Positions 1-11,700 of a DNA stretch of 64,000 nt are shown one piece after another (position 1 is the first letter of the stretch; every line of letters begins with the position of its first letter). The notes under the pieces were generated by a model. It did not search any database. It had not been told where the DNA came from and worked only from the letters and a program-made list of their open reading frames with translations. The stretch covers positions 10,726,001 to 10,790,000 of the forward strand of contig OY783209.1 of the NCBI GenBank assembly GCA_963678705.1. Reading direction: 5' to 3'. The position numbers and the translations under genes are program-made. The DNA is from Panorpa germanica (Eukaryota > Arthropoda > Insecta > Mecoptera > Panorpidae).

Positions 1-450
1 AACGTCAGTTATTTGTTAAGTAGGCCAGTACTGTGGTAATGTTCTGTAGCTGTTGGTAGTCGAATAATCAAGTCAAATCAAAGAATAATAAGTTTTTATT
101 TTACTTAACCCAGATAAGGCAGACATAATATTGAAATTTGATTGTTCCTTGAAATAGCTGTAAATAATATTTGATATTTTGATATATAAATACATATAGC
201 AGAGATTTATGAGCTGTAAGGTTGGTAACCTTGCACAATGGTTGTGATGTCACATGCACTTGGAATGTGTACAACGTTGAATTCCTTTATTAATTAAAGA
301 GACAAAATGACTTTTTTAATTGTTAATATCTCTTAACATATAAGGAGTTATTAAAAAATAATTGAACAATTTCAGGTTCTAGTAACCTACTTTATCAATA
401 TATAGTACACTTTTATAAAAATTAAGACATAGGACACAAGCCCATTGTGT
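1..450. repeat. Duplicated intergenic spacer, copy 1 (matches 57116-57560)
   Basis: This non-coding AT-rich stretch matches 57116-57560 almost base for base in the same orientation, with small indels such as the one near 230-250. The match already exists at base 1, so the repeat probably starts upstream of the window. Similarity ends where both copies read acacaagcccatt. In the second copy the spacer lies upstream of gene F exon 1. Here it lies upstream of truncated gene A, which has no first exon. No open frame or promoter is obvious within it. Confidence 0.85.
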
Positions 451-634
451 TGTGACGCCTATTATTTTAATTTGTTATTTGATCATTTTATCTTAGTTAA
501 ATGGGCTTGTGAACTCTTTTTTTAGGGGATATTTTTTAAATTTTTGATCAAATCTGAATTTCAATTTTGTTTTAATGAAGTTGGGGAAATGCAGATGAAA
601 TATATATACGATATTCATGATAGACTTCTTTCAG

Positions 635-2113
635 AAACTAAATGGAATAATAAAGAATGATGAAGTCCCCACGCCTTCTTCAAAATACGCTCTGCTTGAA
701 AATGAGTTCTTGCGTTCAAGGTTAGCCGAGTGCGAGGAACAGCTCTCCAAATGTCAGCTTCAACTTGTAAAGGTTGGCATCATCGATTTCCCTAATAGAG
801 TCAATATGATAGAAGAAAAGTTAACAAAAAGCTGTCTATCATATAAGGAACAAATTCAATTATATAAAGAGCAAGTGAACATGCTTAAGAGTCATTATCA
901 GACCTTAGAACTTGTCAAAGAAGAAAATGATTCGCTTAGCGCTCAACTGAGTTCATATTTTGAAAGTCAAGACAATCTAAATAATCCTAGTGCACCTATA
1001 CACCTGTCATCAGCTGTCTCTTGCGATTCTATGAGATCTCGTAATCTTCCAAGCAAAGTCTCGGAACTACGTAGCACGGTTGTAAGTTTTCAATCTGTCA
1101 AAAAGGAACGTGATTCTCTTCGTAAGGAGGTGGAACGACTCAACAAACGACTTCAGCAAAACAATGAAAAGTATTGCGGCGAGTTACTGTGTCTGAGAAA
1201 ACAAGCGCGTGTACTAAAGACTGTCATTGAAGAACGAGATGAATTACGGTCACTCCTTAACCGCTATGAAGGTGTTGACGAAACCATGAAGATGCTGTTA
1301 AAGAAAGCTAAGGATGTAGAGTGTATCCGGAAAGATCGAGACTCGATAAGAATTGAACTAGACCGTGTTAAAAGAAAATACGACAAATGTTTGGGCGACC
1401 ATCAAGAATTGTCTGTACAAGCAGAAATGATGCGGTCTTATGCAAATATTTCTTTAGCGGAGGAAGAACGTTTAATGAAATTAAGCATTTTCTATAAAAA
1501 TTTAGAAAATGAGAATAAAGAGTTGACGAAGAGTTTACAAAATATTAAAAGTGAAAGAGACATGTTTAAATCACAATGGGGTAAAAATATGTCACTAATT
1601 GTGAAGAGGAACCAGAAAGGACTTGATATGAGCAGCCAGGTTGATGGCTTAAAAGTATCAACTGCAGCAACCCAGTGTATCCCTTTCAAAGAAGAGAAAA
1701 CATCTGTTACACAGGTAAGTGTTTCTAATCATAGTGAGATTGAATATTAGTTTGTGTTAACATTGGTCGTTATTTTAAAGCAAACACAGAATAATTCTGT
1801 AGCTGTAGCCAAAGTCCAAACATCAATGAACAAACTGAAGGACCAAATAAAGCAAACCAATGATTGCAGCGCTCTGAACTCAATTCTCCTTCAAATTGGT
1901 GACAAACAGAGAAGAGAAATTGAATTCGAGAAAACAACCGAAGGAAGAATTCAATCCATTATACAATTATTAAAACAATCGGAGGGTTGCCCTCGTGATG
2001 ATATCAATCGTGTGTTGCATTATACCAATACTGCAATTGCAGGAGCCATTGATAAGATAAAGAGAGATAGAAGATTTACGGCGGCTGGTCAAGTTGGTGA
2101 ACCTTGTAGTTAG
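635..2113 (+). pseudogene. Gene A: truncated coiled-coil family member lacking both ends
   Basis: Two exons, 635-1714 and 1781-2113, join in phase 0 to give about 470 residues. The first matches the main coiled-coil exon of the downstream genes: the L-E-N-E-F-L-R start, K-E-Q-I-Q-L-Y-K-E-Q-V, K-E-E-N-D-S-L-S-A-Q-L and E-R-D-E-L blocks. The second ends at a motif shared with gene C (I-D-K-I-K ... G-E-P-C) and stops at once. There is a good acceptor before 635, so the ATG at 617 is probably intronic, though it could serve as a start. No MSYITQ exon is found upstream and none of the small 3' exons is found before gene B. It is either a remnant or a short derived gene. Its coiled coil looks closest to gene B by eye. 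Confidence 0.7.
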
Positions 2114-2760
2114 TTAAGTGGAAGATACGTAATTCTTAAATTTCAAAAGATAAAATAGTTCTTTGCATGATGCAAAATGAAAGGCTTGTTGGAATTATAC
2201 CTTGGAATTTGGTTCGATCAGAAGGAGAAATGTCTCAATGTGATAATGAGAATAAAGTGAACCGAAGATTCAGATATGATGTTAACGGCGAGGGAAGACC
2301 CTGCTGAACACTTGTTTCGCGAATTGACGTTTTTCTTTAAGATTAATGAACTTTAAAGACAATCCGAGATAATACATAACCTACAAATAATCCCATCGTG
2401 CAATTTTTGAACCAGTCCAGCTTTTGATTCATAGTGTGTATTTGTTTGAAATTTAATGTAAACAATTTGTTGTAATCATGACTGAAATATAAAACGTTTA
2501 ACCATTTTTAAACTGATTTGTACAAAGTTGCTATAGCCACCACCAATCATATTGTAACATACATTCAATCAAGGGTGTAGTCACAAGGGTGTTGTCTACA
2601 CCAATTATAATTTACAGAGATAGATAATTAAGTATTTGTATTTTAAAACAATTATTAATATAAGAGGAACATATAAAAACAAATTCAATCTTAGCTACTT
2701 TCCTAAAAACAGTAAAAATCTAGTTTTGAAAACAAAATCGGTTGTGTAAGAGAAGAATTA
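2114..2760. other. Intergenic region between A and B
   Basis: AT-rich sequence with no supported exon. I looked for the CxC-bearing 3' exons of the family after the gene A stop and did not find them. The 5' leader of gene B probably starts near the end of this interval. Confidence 0.6.
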
Positions 2761-2790
2761 TGTAACATCCCTCGTTGTGTATCAATTTTA
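2761..2790 (+). promoter_or_regulatory. Conserved upstream motif of gene B
   Basis: A block starting TGTAAC and containing CTCGTTGTGT followed by an AATTTTAA run lies 162 bases before the gene B ATG. Matching blocks occur before genes C (8621) and D (16567) in the same orientation, while the surrounding intergenic DNA is not obviously alignable. It may be a core promoter or transcription start element. That role is inference. Confidence 0.45.
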
Positions 2791-2922
2791 AGTTAAATTA
2801 CTTGTTTATTAAATAAATTGAAAGATTGCAATCTTACTGAAAATAAAATACAATATAAAACATAATTAATTACATATAAAAAGCAAAGTTGTATCAACAC
2901 AAAAAAAGTAAAAAAGTAGTAA

Positions 2923-5900
2923 ATGTCTTACATAACACAACGAGAGCAACGATGCCTAGAACAGCGATACGTCCTAAATGATGGTAACGAGTCAATACGA
3001 AGGAGAAGTGAAGCGCGCCCTCTCTCCAACCGGTTGAACTCCTCTGAGGATGGAAGTTCTTGGAATATTTGTGCCAATGTCGGAAGCGTTTATTTATTGG
3101 ATTATGTATACAATCTGAAAACACACGGAAGTGTAAGTGCAATAAATACAAACGAATTGAATTTCGAAAAATAAAAACCATCCGCAATCTTGCATCTTAT
3201 CAACATGACTCAAGACAAGATAAGTATTCTTCAAGTATCCGATTTGAATCCCGGATAGTAAATTCCTAATTTTATTTTTCTGGGACCTCAATTAACATTA
3301 TCCTTTAGAGATCTTCAATATTATTTGATGTGAATTTAAAGACTAATTTTTTGACACGTATATGTAATTCAATCTTCTCAAATTTTCTTTTTGTATGTTG
3401 GCAACAACAGAGAAACTCTTGGAAAATTTAATTGTTGCAAGTAGATTTAATTGTTATTTATTTCCTGCATTTTATTTTCAGGAAAATACGGCAGCTTCTC
3501 AAACGACTGTAAGAATACAAAGTTTTTGCACAAAAACTAAATTACCATAAAATAGAATGTCTAATTTTCTATTATATTTTCAGTGTAAGGAACCTAGCAG
3601 CAAATCGGTGAGTATTTGGTTTTAGATTTTACTTTACGATTAATTACGTTTAATAAATTTTGATTTAAGTTTGGAATGCAAGCTGGCGATGCTGAGCAAG
3701 ATTTCTTACGACTAAAGGAAAATGAGTATCTAAAGAGAAAGCTGGCTGATTACGAGGATAGACTCTCCAAATACCAATCGCAGCTCGCTAAGCTGACGGA
3801 ATGTGGAGCATTCAATATGCCCCGCGAAATAATGCGATTGGAAAAAAAGTTGCTGATATGTCAGCCTTATAAAGAACAAATTGAAATATACAAAAGGGAA
3901 GTGTTCCTTTTAAAGAGACATTGCAAGGCTCTACAAAATGTTAAAGAAGAAAACGATTCACTTAGTGCTCAACTAACTGCAAGCTATGAAAGGGAAGGTA
4001 GTAGTGCTTCCAGTTTATCATCACATCCTTCTAACTCATTATCAGAATTGTCAATGAATACATGTCAGTTGAAGAAATTAGTGACAGATCTTCGTAAAAC
4101 TGTTTCAAATTTAAATTCCATTAAAAGGGAACGGGATTTACTTCGACAGGAAGTAAAACGATTGAATATTATAATTAAAGAAGTTGATGAACATTATTAT
4201 GGGGAGTTACTATGTTTAAGAAAGAGATCACAATCTCTTGACATAATTATTGAACAACGAAATAGTTTGCAATCACTCCTTTTCCGATATGACAGTGTCG
4301 ATGAAATTATGAAGAAGTTAATAGAGAAAGCAAAAGATGGAGATAAGGTACTTGAAGAAAGAAACTCGCTAGTGAATCAATTAAACTTGATGAAGTCAGA
4401 TTATGATGAATGCAAACGTGCATCAGATAAATCCTCCGAGACGATAACTGTGTTGACTAGTTCTATGAAAGCAATGGCAACTGATAGGGACATGCTCTTA
4501 CGAAAAATACAGGAAAATGAATATTTAGAAATGAAGTTGGAAGCATTAAAGAGCTCCTTTAGGGAGCAGTCTCTTAACTTACAAATCACTAAGATGGAAA
4601 GAGATATGTTCAGATGTCAATGTCAAAGATTAGCTGCTTACGTAAAACGAACTGACACCAGTAGCAAGGGAGAAAGTCAACAGCAAGATGCTGCATGTCA
4701 AAGCTTTTCAAAGGTCTCTAACGAAATGCAAATGGAGCGTGATGATGCGGTGGACATGATTTTGAGGAAGGTTACTCCTAAACAAAGAAAACAAATTGAA
4801 ACGAAACACACTATTGATGAGCATATTGAAACTCCAGTCTCATTATTAAAGCATACGTGCCGAGGTAATTGTTCTACTGGGAATATTAGGCTAAAGATGG
4901 AAGCAGGAATGGAGGAACCTTCTTCCTATATTAAGAAACCAAGCGAAGTTAAAGACACCACCGAACAGCTAAAGGTGACGGAACGACAAACTTGCAAGGC
5001 AGATTCTCCTAAAGGTATTGTCTATGATAGAGTAAGAGACTTATTTAAAAGACTAGCGTACTTTAGAGAACATAATGGAGAAATAGAAAAACAAAGAGAT
5101 ACTGAAACCCAAAATGAAATACAAATGTCTGCTGACGTGAAACGTTTCAGTACGGATAAAGTCTCTACCGATAAGGAAGAGATAGAAACGGATAAATTAT
5201 CTACTGACGAAGAATTTGTTAGCACTGATATGGAATCTACTGCTAAGAAAGCGATAGAAACCGCTGAATTAGCTTTTTACCTGAAACGTTCACGTACTGA
5301 TATAGTCCTTGTTGGTAAAGAGGGCAAAGAAACGAAGGAATCAGTTAATGAAGAGAAAGGAGTAAGTACTGATACAGCGGAAATTTGTAAAGTAAAACGA
5401 AAACCAGCTGAATTACCTGCTGCAGTAAAAGTTGCGACACATAAGGCCATTGATGAATTACCCATTGATGAACAAAAAATTAATAACGATCAAGTGTCAA
5501 AGAAAAACAAGAAAACAGTTGAACAGCTGCTCACTGAAATGAGTACTGCTAATCAAATTGTTGTAATGGCTATTGTAGCACAAAAGAAAAAAGAAGAAGA
5601 ACACGTTGCTTTTACGAGGGTAGATAAAACAGAAGAACCTGTTATTAAAAAATTGGTAACCATATTTGAAAAAACGGCACACATTAATGACCGTAAATCT
5701 AAAAGTAAGCCTGTAGAATTTATAGAAAATAAATTACTTACAGCGAACGAATTAACCAAACTAAATACAATACCACCAACAAAACAGGAAGAATACGATT
5801 TGCTAAAAGTCATCAGTAATTTTAAAAATCAATTAGAGGACAAAAGTGGTGCTACTCTGTTCCCGTCAACAACCTCAACGGTTTCTCCTGTTAAAACTAA

Positions 5901-8335
5901 ACTACAATCACTAACTAATCAGCTGTCGACAGCAGAAAGAAAAGTAAAAGATCTTGAGGTTGAATTGGCGAAATTAAAAGAGCAAGGTAAAAAGCGGGAA
6001 GCAAACATGAACGCTAATCTAGCTCTCGAAGAAGATGCGAATATTATGCAAGTACAGAAGTTAACAGAGGCGACGAAGAAAGTGAATGAAATCGCAAATG
6101 AAAATACAAGGCTTAAGTCTGACAATAAGAAAATGTTGAATGACTTCAAAGATTTGAGAAGGCGGTTAACAGGTAAAACATTTTTAACTAAACATTTTTC
6201 GTGCTGAACAATATAACATTTTCTCTCTACATTAATATTTAGTCTTAGGTGTCGATTCTTACTCATTATTCATAAGTGGTAAAGTCAGTGTATTATTTTC
6301 ATTTCTCCAAATAATCAACATATTTGTGCAGCCATGCAAGCAGAATTAGACACCTTAAAACATCACTACGAAACAAAAATAGAAGATTTGGTAAAAGTTC
6401 ATGAAAGAAACATAAATAGTATTGAAAATGTTCATAAGAATATTATAGAGGAAACTTTGCTGGCCAGAAAAATCAACGAGGAGAAACTAAGTAGCGAGTT
6501 AGCCAGTGTTCGCAGGAATTGTATATGCACTCTAACGAAAACTAATCGAGACCTAAAGCGAATGGTGAACCGGTGTTTGGATGTGGTAGGTTTATATTAA
6601 TCAAGCAGTCGTCATAAGACTACTTTATTTTATTACATTCCTAATCATTAGAAACACAGCAAAAGCATTGACGTTAAATTTAGCGAGAAGAAATGTTCAT
6701 GTCCCGATGCTCAACCAGATGAAGACGTGTCACAGTCACTTGTAGCAGCAGCTGTTGCGGAAATTATCGCTAAGATATCATCTGAAGGACTAGAAGTATG
6801 AGTTCTAACATTATTCATTAGCAATGCCAATTGATTCATTTGATTATTTCAATGCATTATTGTCTCAGGGATTAAATTTTGAGGAACTGCGAATTTTACA
6901 TTCTGAAACATGTAAAGTAATCGCATCAATTAGATGGTTCAAAGTGAAACGACAAAAGCGATCTCGAACTGCATCAAATAGTCGGGGAAGATCTCAAACG
7001 TCTCAAAAGTTCTCGAGTGAGTTGATTTAATAAAATAAATTAATTTCTACTTCATAAATCCTTCTATTTAATTATAATTCTTTATAGATCAAAGATCTGT
7101 ATCAGCAGAGCACAAATCTTGTCCTTGTCTAAAGAAGATTAAGAGGAATTATCGAGAACATTTGGTTAATCAAGACATTGCTCAAGAAAAATGTAAGCTT
7201 TCGAAGAGTAAATGGGGATCATACTTTTAGTATTTATTATATTATATATATTAATTGTGTGTGCCTTTCGGCTTTACAATCTACAGTATTATATTTCTAA
7301 TCATACTTTTAGTAATTTGTATTGAATTTATTGCTCCCCGCTCTGAACGCCTAATCCCCTTCTCATTTACCTCCGCCACTGGACCTAATTTTATCATTTT
7401 AAATACCAGATATGTTTTCTCCCTGTTTTCAATAAAATTTCGAAATATAGATATTACAATTCTTCTTTTAGTGATGGATTTGCAATGTACCCTGCACGAA
7501 GATAAACTCTTAATTGAAAAAATTCGTGACTCTAAGATTTCCTGTAAAAAGGAAAATCAAGAATTCTATGAGAAATATCGAGGAAAGAACTATCAGCGTC
7601 GTACGAATCTTCCACTGTAAGTTTTTAAGAAAAGTGGGAAATGTTTATTAGACTATAGCTTATTAGTGCAGTGGCACATTCTGGTTGATGATTTGAGTTA
7701 GCGCTCGGTCTAAATTTAAAATTACATATGGTAAATCATTTTAGAGGTAATCTGGCCAAGACAGATGCAGCACGAAGATGCAAGGCTACCCAACAGTATA
7801 TCTCCACGCATCCGGAAAAAGAAATGAGGGTAAAGAAATTAAATGATGCTTCCGTGTATTTTAAAGTTAAACAATAGCTTTTAAATAAATATTTTATATT
7901 AAAGAAAGAAAAGCCACTGGTTTGCCATTGTTCGGAGAACAATATTAGTGACAAGAAATCGTGTGGAAAAAATCCACCTAATGCTCATTTGGAGGGGGGC
8001 TCAAAAATTGTTCAACAAATATATATGGCGTATTCAACAAGGTATTTCTATTGCGAGGGTATCATTATTATTATCCTGTAAACGAAATTATTTCATATCA
8101 GACAATTAGTAAATTCGCATGGAATTCGCAATGAAATCAAAGAACGAACTTGAGTTAATAATGAATTCACTATTGTTGTTTATGATTTCTTTTATATGAT
8201 AAGTTAAATGATACAATCTATTTGTAAATACTAAATTTTCATTTTTCACACAGATCAAACGTCGCAGAGATCGACGATAAAACAAGCGATTTTATTAATA
8301 ACATTAAATATCAATCAAGTTCCAAAATACTCTAG
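2923..8335 (+). CDS. Gene B: novel tandem-array coiled-coil protein, 1287 aa
   Basis: Twelve exons: 2923-3132, 3482-3508, 3584-3607, 3670-6172, 6332-6585, 6652-6795, 6869-7016, 7088-7192, 7472-7616, 7745-7829, 7905-8041, 8254-8335. The sum is 3864 bases in one frame. Residues 1-70 are the family N-terminal module (MSYITQREQR, then S-W-N-I-C and L-L-D-Y). Residues 88-921 form a long coiled coil. Degenerate S-T-D-K repeats lie around residues 581-618, and the conserved L-A-L-E-E-D-A-N-I block follows. C-terminal exons carry C-I-C, C-S-C, C-P-C and C-H-C dipeptides and end in an I-N-N-I-K-Y-Q tail. Unlike genes A, C, D, E and F, there is no intron between the first coiled-coil exon and the repeat exon. 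There is no signal peptide or membrane segment. The acceptor of exon 11 is the weakest call. Function unknown. Confidence 0.85.
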
Positions 8336-8450
8336 TTACATACATAAAAAGTTGAAATTTTTGTAATGTGATTTTGTTATCAATGTAACAACTAACTGCA
8401 TGTGTTAGTTGTAATGTATTGTATGTATTTTATGAAAGAGTTTACTCTGT

Positions 8451-8456
8451 AATAAA
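8451..8456 (+). terminator. Poly(A) signal of gene B
   Basis: AATAAA, 116 bases after the gene B stop codon. It is the first good match downstream and lies before the gene C upstream motif. Confidence 0.6.
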
Positions 8457-8620
8457 ATGTTTCATGAATGGAACTGAAACATTTGTTTTAGATAAATCTT
8501 CTCTAAGTTATATTAAAATATAATTGTTGTTAAGCAACTAAAATTAGATATGTTGTGACGTCACTTATATGAAAATAAAAACAATTTCAAAACAAAATTA
8601 GTCCAAAAGGGTAGTGAATG

Positions 8621-8650
8621 TGTAACTTTCTCGTTGTGTATTAATTTAAA
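8621..8650 (+). promoter_or_regulatory. Conserved upstream motif of gene C
   Basis: Begins TGTAAC and carries CTCGTTGTGT followed by TATTAATTTAAA. It lies 154 bases before the gene C ATG and matches the motifs before B and D. Confidence 0.45.
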
Positions 8651-8774
8651 TTGAGTTTGTATAATCGTTAAACATTAGAATGATATTAGTAAAAATTATT
8701 AAGAAATAAGTTTTACGTAAAAACTGATACAGACAGACGCTAATAATAATAATAGAATAAAATATTAGAAAAAC

Positions 8775-11700
8775 ATGTCCTACATAACGCAACGAGAGCA
8801 GAGAGGTCGAGGATTTCTAAATGACTACATAAGCTATGAATGCGAACCCCTCAGAAAGAGGAGCCATGGTCGTTTGAAACGGCTAACCTCCGCAACTGAT
8901 CCACGATCCTGGAATGTTTGTCCAAGCGTAAGGAGTGCTTTCTTGCTGGATTATTTTAATAATCTTGATACCACTCTTTCAGATGTGAGTTGTTCTTACA
9001 CTATACTACGTCCTGTGTGACCATGTATATACATTTGCAAAGCATTACGTAATATGCGATGCATAGTAAAATATGTACATCCATAGAATATACATTTCAT
9101 ATCATGACATGTGCATAATTTTTTTTAAAATTTATTTTGTTGGTGCATCAACTTTTAGTAGTTGTATACATATACAATAATTTATAATATATAATTTGTA
9201 ATTTATAATTTAAAATAAGGAAATTAGGTTTGCTTTGTTTATAAATTCAATAAGGTTTTTCAAATTTTCTTTGTTTTTATATATCAGTTTATATTCTTGC
9301 GGCATATTACATTCCTGTCTGATCGACGAGTACCTTGAGCAGTGGAAAATAATATGCTTTACTGTTAATGGGTTGTTGCATTGTCCGCATATTGGTTGTG
9401 GTTCTTTTTTGAATAAGTAAGTATGAGTATAATTTGTATGGCCTATCATGATTCTACATATTACTACTTCCCGCCTTCTATTTATTCCGTCTGGTAATTC
9501 TTGTTTGCAAATTGATGGTTTTACTTCTCTTAATTTGTTATCACTTTCTTCACTCCATTCTTCTTGCCATGAACAATTTATTATATTTTTGATTTTGTTC
9601 TTTAGATCTGAACATGTAATTGTTGTTTCTTCTGGAATGCGTCCTGAATAAATTGCTTCTTTAGCATAATTATCAACTTGTTCATTTCGTGTGATACCGG
9701 TGTGAGATGGAATCCATAAAAATTGAGTTTTAATTTGCTTGATGTGGAGGTTGTGTATGAGACGGTGAATGGTTTGAATTATTGGGTGGTTGGTATATAG
9801 TGTTTCTATGGCCAATAGGGCACTCAGAGAGTCAGATAGAATTAATACATTCCTTTGGTTGTTTGTTGATGTGATTTCTTGTAAACTTTCTTTTATAGCA
9901 TACAATTCAGACGTAAAAACACTGTTGCTTGTATTTAGTTTAATTTTTCCAATTGTATCGCGCATTATAAAGGCGCAAGCTGTTTGAATTTGAATGTGCA
10001 TATTTGAACCATTGCTGCATGTACATAGTTTATTCATTTTATGTATATGCAATACACAAGCATATACAGGATTTTACTTATAATCAATTATTTTTTTTTA
10101 GAATAATATTGCTGAAGATTCGGACGTAAGTATTCAACTTTTTTTTAAATAATAAACGTGCATTGACTCTTGCTAATTTAATATAAAATTTTCTTAGAGC
10201 CCCATAGCTTCTTTATCTGATAGAAGTGTTCCCGAAAGTGCTGTAAGTTTAAATATTTGATATGAGTAATTTGATAGACGTATTTGATATGAATATTGTT
10301 ATAGGTTAAACCATTTTTTACAGAGATTAGAAGTATATCCGTTTAGTAAAAAAGCCACAAGTAGAGTTCCCGCAAATAAAGCTTCCGCAAGTAAGGTTCC
10401 TGCTAATAAAGTTCCCACAAGTATCGTAAGTACACCCGTTTTACTTTTAATAAGTTTTTAAGTTGTCTATTATAAAAATTACAAGTAATTTTTCTTACCC
10501 AAAATTGAAAAGATGTTATAAGGTAACTAATACTATATTGTTGAAATAGGAAGAACAATTTATCCCAACATGCAGCTGCGCGACACAGCGTTGTACCTGC
10601 AAATCAACACAACGTAAATTGCGACAGCTGGAAACGCAAACAAGTTCTACATCTTCCACACCATTACCGAGTGTGCCTCCACCAACCCCACTGCTGGATG
10701 TACCATCCTCACAACTTTTACTGAATGCTGCATCTTCACAGCAGTTGCTAAATGTTCAAACATCACCATATTTAAACGATGGTCCTCCCTCTTCGAAGTA
10801 TCTAAGCGAAGAGAATCTATATTTACGAAGAAAGGTGGCTCAGTGTGAACAATTATTGAACAGATATCGAGCCGAATTGAGCGAGTGTAATACTTTTCCA
10901 ATCTCGCGAGAAATAAATAAGCTTGATGAATTGCTGCTAATACCTGGTTTGCCACATAGAGAGCAAATTCGTTTATTTAAAAAACAAATAGGTTTACTGA
11001 AAAGAATGTGTAAGTCTTCACAAAAACTACAGGAACAAAATACATCACTTAAAGCTCAACTTCGGGCAAGTCAGGAGCGGGAATCGAGCAGTTCTTCTAG
11101 TGTCTCAATATCCGAGATGTCATCTTCTACTATTGTAGATTCAGGAGACATTACTCAATTGGGAAGATTACTTAAAGAACTACGTAACAACGCCTTAAGT
11201 ATTCATGCCCTCAAAAAGGAACGTGACAGCCTCGTTGAGGAAATAAAACGTTTAAATTTACACATAAATGAAATCGATGAGAATTATTGCGGGGAAATAT
11301 TATGTTTGAGGAGACGGTCTGATATGTTAGACAATATCGTAGAAGAACGAAATGATCTTTACTTGAAACTTCAGTGTTACATTGATTTAGACGAATCCAC
11401 GTCGGAGTTATTAAAAAGAATTAGTCAGGTTGATGTTATACGTGAAGAAAGGGACGCAATCTTAGTTGATCTGACCGCAGAAAAGTCTAAATATAAAGAA
11501 CTTGTTATTAAAATCAATAGTTTATCTGAGGAAAATACACTCTTGAGTATCTCGCTGGACAAAATGTCATCAGAAAGAGACTTTCTTTTGAAAAGAATTC
11601 AAGAGGATCAACGTATAGAAATAGAAAACTCAAAACTAAAATGCTATTGTGAAGAACAGAAGAACAACTTAAGTATCTTGCAAGATGAAAGGGATATGCT

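Noticed and set aside
617-634. ATG at 617 as the true start of gene A
   Set aside because: The bases ending TTCTTTCAG form a good splice acceptor and match the exon boundary of the paralogs. It remains possible if the gene was re-founded, so this is a soft rejection.
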